A stretch of DNA of 64,000 nt, from positions 3,782,001 through 3,846,000 of the forward strand of contig NC_134843.1 in NCBI RefSeq assembly GCF_965363235.1. Reading direction: 5' to 3'. This stretch comes from Mytilus galloprovincialis. Its lineage: Eukaryota; Mollusca; Bivalvia; Mytilida; Mytilidae. The notes under the pieces were generated by a model. It had not been told where the DNA came from and did no database searches. It was given only the letters and a program-made list of their open reading frames with translations. Every line of letters begins with the position of its first letter. The stretch's first letter is position 1. Shown one piece after another: positions 58,809 through 64,000 of the stretch. The position numbers and the translations under genes are program-made.

Positions 58809-60722
58809 AAGTTAAGTGAGGGGGGGGGCAAGGGGGGTCCCAATAACAACAAAACAGCAAATTGATTCGGCTCATAACAGATAACAAGGAATTAAAATGG
58901 ACAAAAACAGATAACAGTAAATGAAATATTAAAATAATTCGGTCTTTGACAAATCAGTATTTATTATTACAGATATAATCCTTTTTAATGCATTCCATTT
59001 TCTATGACTATGTTTTTAGTATTAATTTATGTATCTAGACTGTGTTTAAATTACTACTCAATATATTATAATATTTTTTATACGCTCGTTTACAGAACGT
59101 ATTATGGTATACTGTTGTCCGTCTGTTGTCAACATGTCGGACATTAACTCAAAAACTCTTTAACCAATTTGCATTAAACTTTGGGAAATTGTTTATATCT
59201 ATTGACGTGAGTTCCCTTTTTGTTTTTATTTTAGATTTTAAGTTTCTGGGTAATGGGTTTTTATTCAATAAAATTGGTGTTTTTTTTTTTTCATTTTTCT
59301 GATAATATCTCAAAAATGCTTTCACAAAGCAAGGAATTTTGGTGAATTGTTTATATCTATTAACATGAGGTCACTTTCAATTTTTATAAATTTTAGATTT
59401 TACGTTTCCGAGTTAACGGGTTTTATTAATTAAAAAGGGGGGATTTTCCAGTTTTCAGACATTAACACAAAAATGTTTTCAGCAGTTCTCATGAAACTTT
59501 TCTGAAATGTTTATATCTATTGTTGTAAACTCCCTTTCGATTTTTATTAATTTTAGATTTTATGTTATTGAGTAAAGGGATATTATTTATTAGAAAAAGT
59601 TGGTATTTTCTATAGTTTTCAAAAATAACTGAAAAATGCTTTCAGCAGTTCTCATGAAACGTTGGTGTATTGTTAATATATATTGACTGAAGCTCCCTTT
59701 GTTACTAATAAAAAAAATGACCTAAAAGAGTTTGAATATTCTGACTTTTTCTAAATGACCATTTAATGAGCTGTGTGAATTTTTATTAATAAGACTATGA
59801 GGCAAAGTGGTATATAGGGTAGCAAAATCAAAAGCATGCAATTTATCAAGTACTTCGAACGAATTTTGACACTCCAAAAGCAATTTATTCCACTACTTTC
59901 AAAGGCCTTATTTGAATTTTTTTTTTATCAGCTGAGGTTTTTGATTGTACCAAGTAGAATACATAGTTTAGAAGGGAAACAATGGCTTGAAACAAAAGAA
60001 ATCTTTGTTTGTAATGAGTCATGTGCAGCTTTGGACCCAAGTACATGTGCAGCTTCGGACCCAAGTACATGGTTGGAACTTTCATTGTACAATGCATTTG
60101 GTTCTGCTTTGAAAAGAATCACAGAGCTGAGTCTATGTACCATATTATATAAAAGGTACACTGGTTGTTAGGACCTAGGCCTTAATTGAGATCCTTGTCA
60201 GATATTCCTGGCCATATGTTTTCCTTTTTGTCATATTAAGAATTGTTTTAATTTAATATGTTCGTACGGGAAACAAGGAACATTATTCTCATACAAAAAA
60301 ATAAGATAATTCTAAATACACATTCATAAAAAAAATGGAATTTATTACAAAGGATAATCATAAGATATACTTGAATTGTCCTGGACCTCACTTCTGTGAT
60401 GGGTAAATGTTAATGGAATCCTTCTCTGAATACGGGATAAACATATTAGTAGTGGTAGACCCCAATGTCCAATGATCTTCAATTTATACCGAATATTGAC
60501 TGTAAAAAAACAATTCTAACATTCCAATTTTCAATAACAGTTAACAGCAAATACATTATCACAATAACAGATAACAAAAAAACTAATAGCCCAATAACAG
60601 CTAACAAAGAATAAGACAATAACAGCTAACAGCAAATATATTTTCAAAATAACAGATAACAAAGAATTAAATTGCCCCATAACAGCATAACAGTTAAACC
60701 CCTTGCCCCCCTCTTAAGTTAT
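58809..60722. repeat. 1.9 kb segment bounded by inverted G-run ends
   Basis: Left end AAGTTAAGTGAGGGGG...GGCAAGGGG and right end CCCCTTGCCCCCCTCTTAAGTT are imperfect inverted repeats. Next to both ends AACAGATAACA-type motifs recur (58,880-58,920; 60,520-60,690). The middle holds the tandem array at 59,100-59,720 and a 111-codon frame at 59,836 that I cannot assign. Confidence 0.35.
59090..59720 (+). repeat. tandem array, about 165-base unit, four copies
   Basis: Each unit has TCAAAAATGCTTTCA, TTGTTTATATCTATT, a CTCCCTTT block and ATTTTAGATTTTA, with considerable divergence. It begins with TATACGCTCGTTTACAGAACGTA. Confidence 0.6.
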
Positions 60723-60725
60723 GTT

Positions 60726-61138
60726 ATCAATCGACAAGATTTCTAGAATGAAGAAACGATGCGAACCTGATACACTCGCATATATGATATGCTTTATTTT
60801 TAGCGCAATTCGTATCATTAACGATACTCCAGGGTTGGGTTTTCTATCAGGACTTCAATGAAGAATATCACTGCTTACGAGGCAGTTATTGTACAAATGT
60901 TGAATGGTTCGTTATAATTAATTTGAAGTCATCTATTGGACTTTTTTTTTTACTAACATCAAACAATTTCAGTCTTAGTTTGTGAGACTTAATTTCTACA
61001 GAAGTATCTAAATTGTTGATTTTTTTTGTTTACATTTTACATGTTTGGTTCCAAGAGGACAGGAGGACATTTGAAAACAAGAAATACTTAGAGGTCGATT
61101 TGGTTATAATTTCAAGTTTTTATGAACATTATATTTTT
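60726..61138. other. non-genic stretch
   Basis: No recognised feature or gene. Confidence 0.4.
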
Positions 61139-61814
61139 AGCTCACCTGGCCCAAAGGGCCAAGTGAGCTTTTTTCATCACTTGGCGTCCGTCGTCCGTCG
61201 TCGTTGTCGTCGTCGTCCGTCGTTAGCTTTTACAAAAATCTTCTCCTCTGAAACTACTGGGCCAAATTTTACCAAACTTGGCCACAATCATCATTGGGGT
61301 ATCTAGTTAAAAAAATGTGTCCGGTGACCCGGTCAACCAACCAAGATTACCACCACGGCTAAAAATATAATATAGGGGTAAAATGCGGTTTTTGGCTTTT
61401 TACTCAAAAACCAAAGCATTTAGAGCAAATCTGACAGGGGTTTAATCGTTCATCAGGTCAAGATCTATCTGCCCTGAAATTTTCAGATGAATCGGACAAC
61501 CCGTTGTTGGGTTGCTGCCCCTGAATTGGTAATTTTATGGAAATTTTACTGTTTTTGGTTATTATCTTGAATATTATTATAGATAGAGATAAACTGTAAA
61601 CAGCAATAATGTGCAGCTAAGTAAGATTTACAAATAAGTAAACATGACCGAAATGGTCAGTTGACCCCTTTAGGAGTTATTGCCCTTTATAGTAAATTTT
61701 GAACCATTTTTCGTAAATCTTAGTAATCTTTTACAAAAATTTTCTCCTCTGAAACTAGTGGGCCAAATTAATCCAAACTTGTCCACAATCATCATTGGGG
61801 TATCTAGTTTAAAC
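61139..61814 (-). repeat. GTGAGCT-end repeat, inverted copy
   Basis: Begins with the palindrome AGCTCACCTGGCCC-AAA-GGGCCAAGTGAGCT (61,139-61,169, one mismatch), then a GTC/TCG triplet run, then the reverse complement of the unit seen at 52,591-53,776. Confidence 0.7.
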
Positions 61815-62868
61815 TAGAGGCTCTCAAGAGCCTGTGTCGCTCACCTTGGTTTATGTGCATATTATACAATGGACACAGATAAATTCATGACAAAATTGTG
61901 TTTTGGTGATCATATGTTTGTAGATCTTACTTTACTGGACATTCTTCTTGCTACAATTATCTCTATCTATAATGAACTTGACAGTGGAAAATATTTTTAA
62001 AAATTTACAAAAATTTACAAAAATTTATGAAAATTGTTAAAAAAATGACTATAAAGGGCAATAACTCCTTAAGGGGTAAACTAAAAATTTTGGTCATGTT
62101 GACTTATTTGTAGATCTTACTTTGCTGAACATTATTGCTGTTTACAGTTTATCTCTATCTATTATAATATTCAAGATAATAACCAAAAACTGCAAAATTT
62201 CCTTATAATTACTAATTCTGGGGCAGCAACTCAACAACGGGTTGTCCGATTTGTCTGAAAATTTCAGGGCAGATAGAACTTCACCTGATTATTAATTTAT
62301 CCCCTGTCAGATTTGCTCTAAATGCTTTGGTTTCAGAGATATAAGCCAAAATCTACATTTCGCTCCTATGTACTATTTTTAGCCATGGCGGCCATCTTGG
62401 TTGGTTGGCAGGGTCACGCCACACACTTTTAAAAGTAGATACCAAAATGATGATTGTGGCCAAGTTTAGTTAAATTTGGCCCAGTAGTTTCAGAGGAGAA
62501 GATTTTTTAAAAGAATACTAAAATTTTAGACAAAATGGTTAAAAATTGACAATAAAGGGCAATAACTTCTTAATGGGTCGACTGACAATTTTGGTCATGT
62601 TGACTTATTTGTAGATCTTACTTTGCTGAACATTATTGCTGGTTACAGTTTATCTCTATCTATAATAATATTCAAGATAATAAGCAAAAACTGCAAAATT
62701 TCCTTAAAATTACTAATTCAGGGGCAGCAACTCAACAAGGGGTTGTCCGATTTGTCTGAAAATTTCAGGGCAGATAGAATTTGACCTGATAAACAATCTA
62801 TCCCCTGTCAGATTTGCTCTAAATGCTTTGGTTTTAGAGTTATAAGCCAAAATCTACATTTTCCCCCT
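61815..62868 (+). repeat. GAGGCTC repeat, direct copy with two units
   Basis: Starts CTAGAGGCTCTCAAGAGCC-TGTGTCGCTCACC and continues with two units of about 500 bases (GGGGCAGCAACTCAACAA, ATTTTTAGCCATGGCGGCC). It is head-to-head with the inverted copy on its left. Confidence 0.7.
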
Positions 62869-64000
62869 ATGGGACCAAACTTGACCACAATCATGATTGG
62901 GGTATCTAGTTTTAAAAATGTGTCCGGTGACCCGGCCATCAAATCAAGATGGCCGCCACGGCTAAAAATAGAACATAGGGGTAAAATGCAGTTTTTGGCT
63001 TATAACTCAAAAACCAAAGCATTTAGAGCAAATCTGACAGTGGAAAACAATGGTTTATCAGGTGAAGATCTATCTGCCCTGAAATTTTCAAATGAATCGG
63101 ACAACCCGTTGTTGGGTTGCTTCTCCTGAATCGGTAATTTTAAGGAAATTTTGTTGTTTTTGGTTATTATCTTGAATATTATTATAGATAGAGAAAAACT
63201 GTAAACAGCAATAATGTTCAGCAAAGTAAGATTTACAAATAAGTCAATGTGACCGAAATGGTCAGTTGACCCCTTTAGGAGTTATTGCCCTTTATAGTCA
63301 ATTTTTGACCATTTTTTGTAAATCTTAGTTATCTTTTACAAAAATCTTCTCCTCTGAAACTACTGGGCCAAATTAATCCAAACTTGGCCACAATCATCTT
63401 TGGGGTATTCAGTTGAAAAAATGTGTCCGGTGACCCGGCCATCAAATCAAGATGGCCGCCACGGCTAAAAATAGAACATAGGGGTAAAATGCAGTTTTTG
63501 TCTTATAACTCAAAAACCAAAGCATTTAGAGCAAATCTGACATGGGATAAAATTGTTTATCAGGTCAAAATCTATCTGCTCTGAAATTTTCAGATGAATA
63601 GGACAACCCATTTGCTGTTTTTGGTTATTATCTTGAATATTATTATAGATAGAGATAAACTGTAAACAGCAATAATGTTCAGCAAAGTAACATTTACAAA
63701 TAAGTCAACATGACCAAAATGGTCAATTGACCCCCTTAGAAGTTATTGTCCTTGATAGTCAATTTTTAACAATTTTCATAAAATTTGTAAATTTTTATTA
63801 ACATTTTCCACTGAAACTACTGGGCCAAGTTCATTATAGATAGAGATAATTGTAAGCAGCAAGACTGTTTAGTAAATTAAGATGTACGAACACATCACCA
63901 TCACCAAAACACAATTTTGTCATGTGTAAAATTGTTTATTAGGTCAAGATCTGTCTGGCCTTAAATTTTCAGATGAATCGGACAACCCGTTGTTGGGTTG
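62869..64000 (-). repeat. inverted units of the same repeat, running off the window
   Basis: At about 62,869 the orientation switches again: GTGTCCGGTGACCCGGCCATC, AAGATGGCCGCCACGGCTAAA and the reverse complement of the unit follow two to three times to the window end. Frames here are not genes. Confidence 0.7.

Noticed and set aside
59836..60171. 111-codon + frame
   Set aside because: No family recognised, no splice signals, and it includes a short direct duplication (GACCCAAGTACATG); insufficient support.
61013..61306. 97-codon + frame
   Set aside because: Runs through the AGCTCACCTGGCCC palindrome and triplet run of a repeat.

Overview
The window is AT-rich animal genomic DNA with split genes, long introns and a dense load of mobile elements. 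It is most like a marine bivalve, probably a mussel of the Mytilus type. This rests on intron/exon genes with GT-AG junctions and on repeat families I recognise from mussel and oyster DNA: a short repeat ending in TCATTGGCAATCATACCAC, AGCTCACCTGGCCC foldbacks, and CAGTGGCGGATCCAG elements. The species is inference.

Layout. 1-17 kb has no confident gene. It holds a possible exon at the left edge, a TTAA-flanked transposon with another repeat inserted in it, several foldbacks, an LTR-like promoter region and a decayed hAT transposon. A CTF8 (CHTF8) gene on the + strand spans 17,467-28,293 as three exons. Its first exon is only 23 coding bases, and its first intron is about 10 kb. That intron contains, in antisense, an almost complete Ty3/gypsy-type LTR retrotransposon (18,235-24,685), a LINE fragment and two small hairpin MITEs. 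A complete ten-exon tyrosine aminotransferase gene lies on the - strand (32,288-42,064), convergent with CTF8; its introns carry several repeats. 42-54 kb is mostly non-genic and includes a perfect-arm hairpin and a Helitron inserted into a bivalve repeat. Three exons of a membrane protein with one thrombospondin type 1 domain lie on the - strand at 56,148-57,347. 57.8-64 kb is repeats, ending in inverted and tandem copies of a roughly 500-base unit.

The most unusual object is the retrotransposon. Its LTRs differ only by a 3-base indel and it has a clear 4-base target duplication. Its primer-binding site is followed almost at once by the pol linker and reverse transcriptase, so gag and protease are missing, and pol carries a one-base frameshift. 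Yet an intact 434-codon frame fills the place where env would be. It encodes two C2H2 zinc fingers, a 12-unit Thr-rich pentapeptide repeat and a basic coiled coil, and its ATG sits one base after a good splice acceptor. It looks like a non-autonomous element carrying a DNA/RNA-binding accessory gene.

The two complete host genes are unrelated in function: CTF8 belongs to the CTF18 clamp loader used in DNA replication and cohesion, and TAT starts tyrosine breakdown. No operon-like arrangement is expected or seen.
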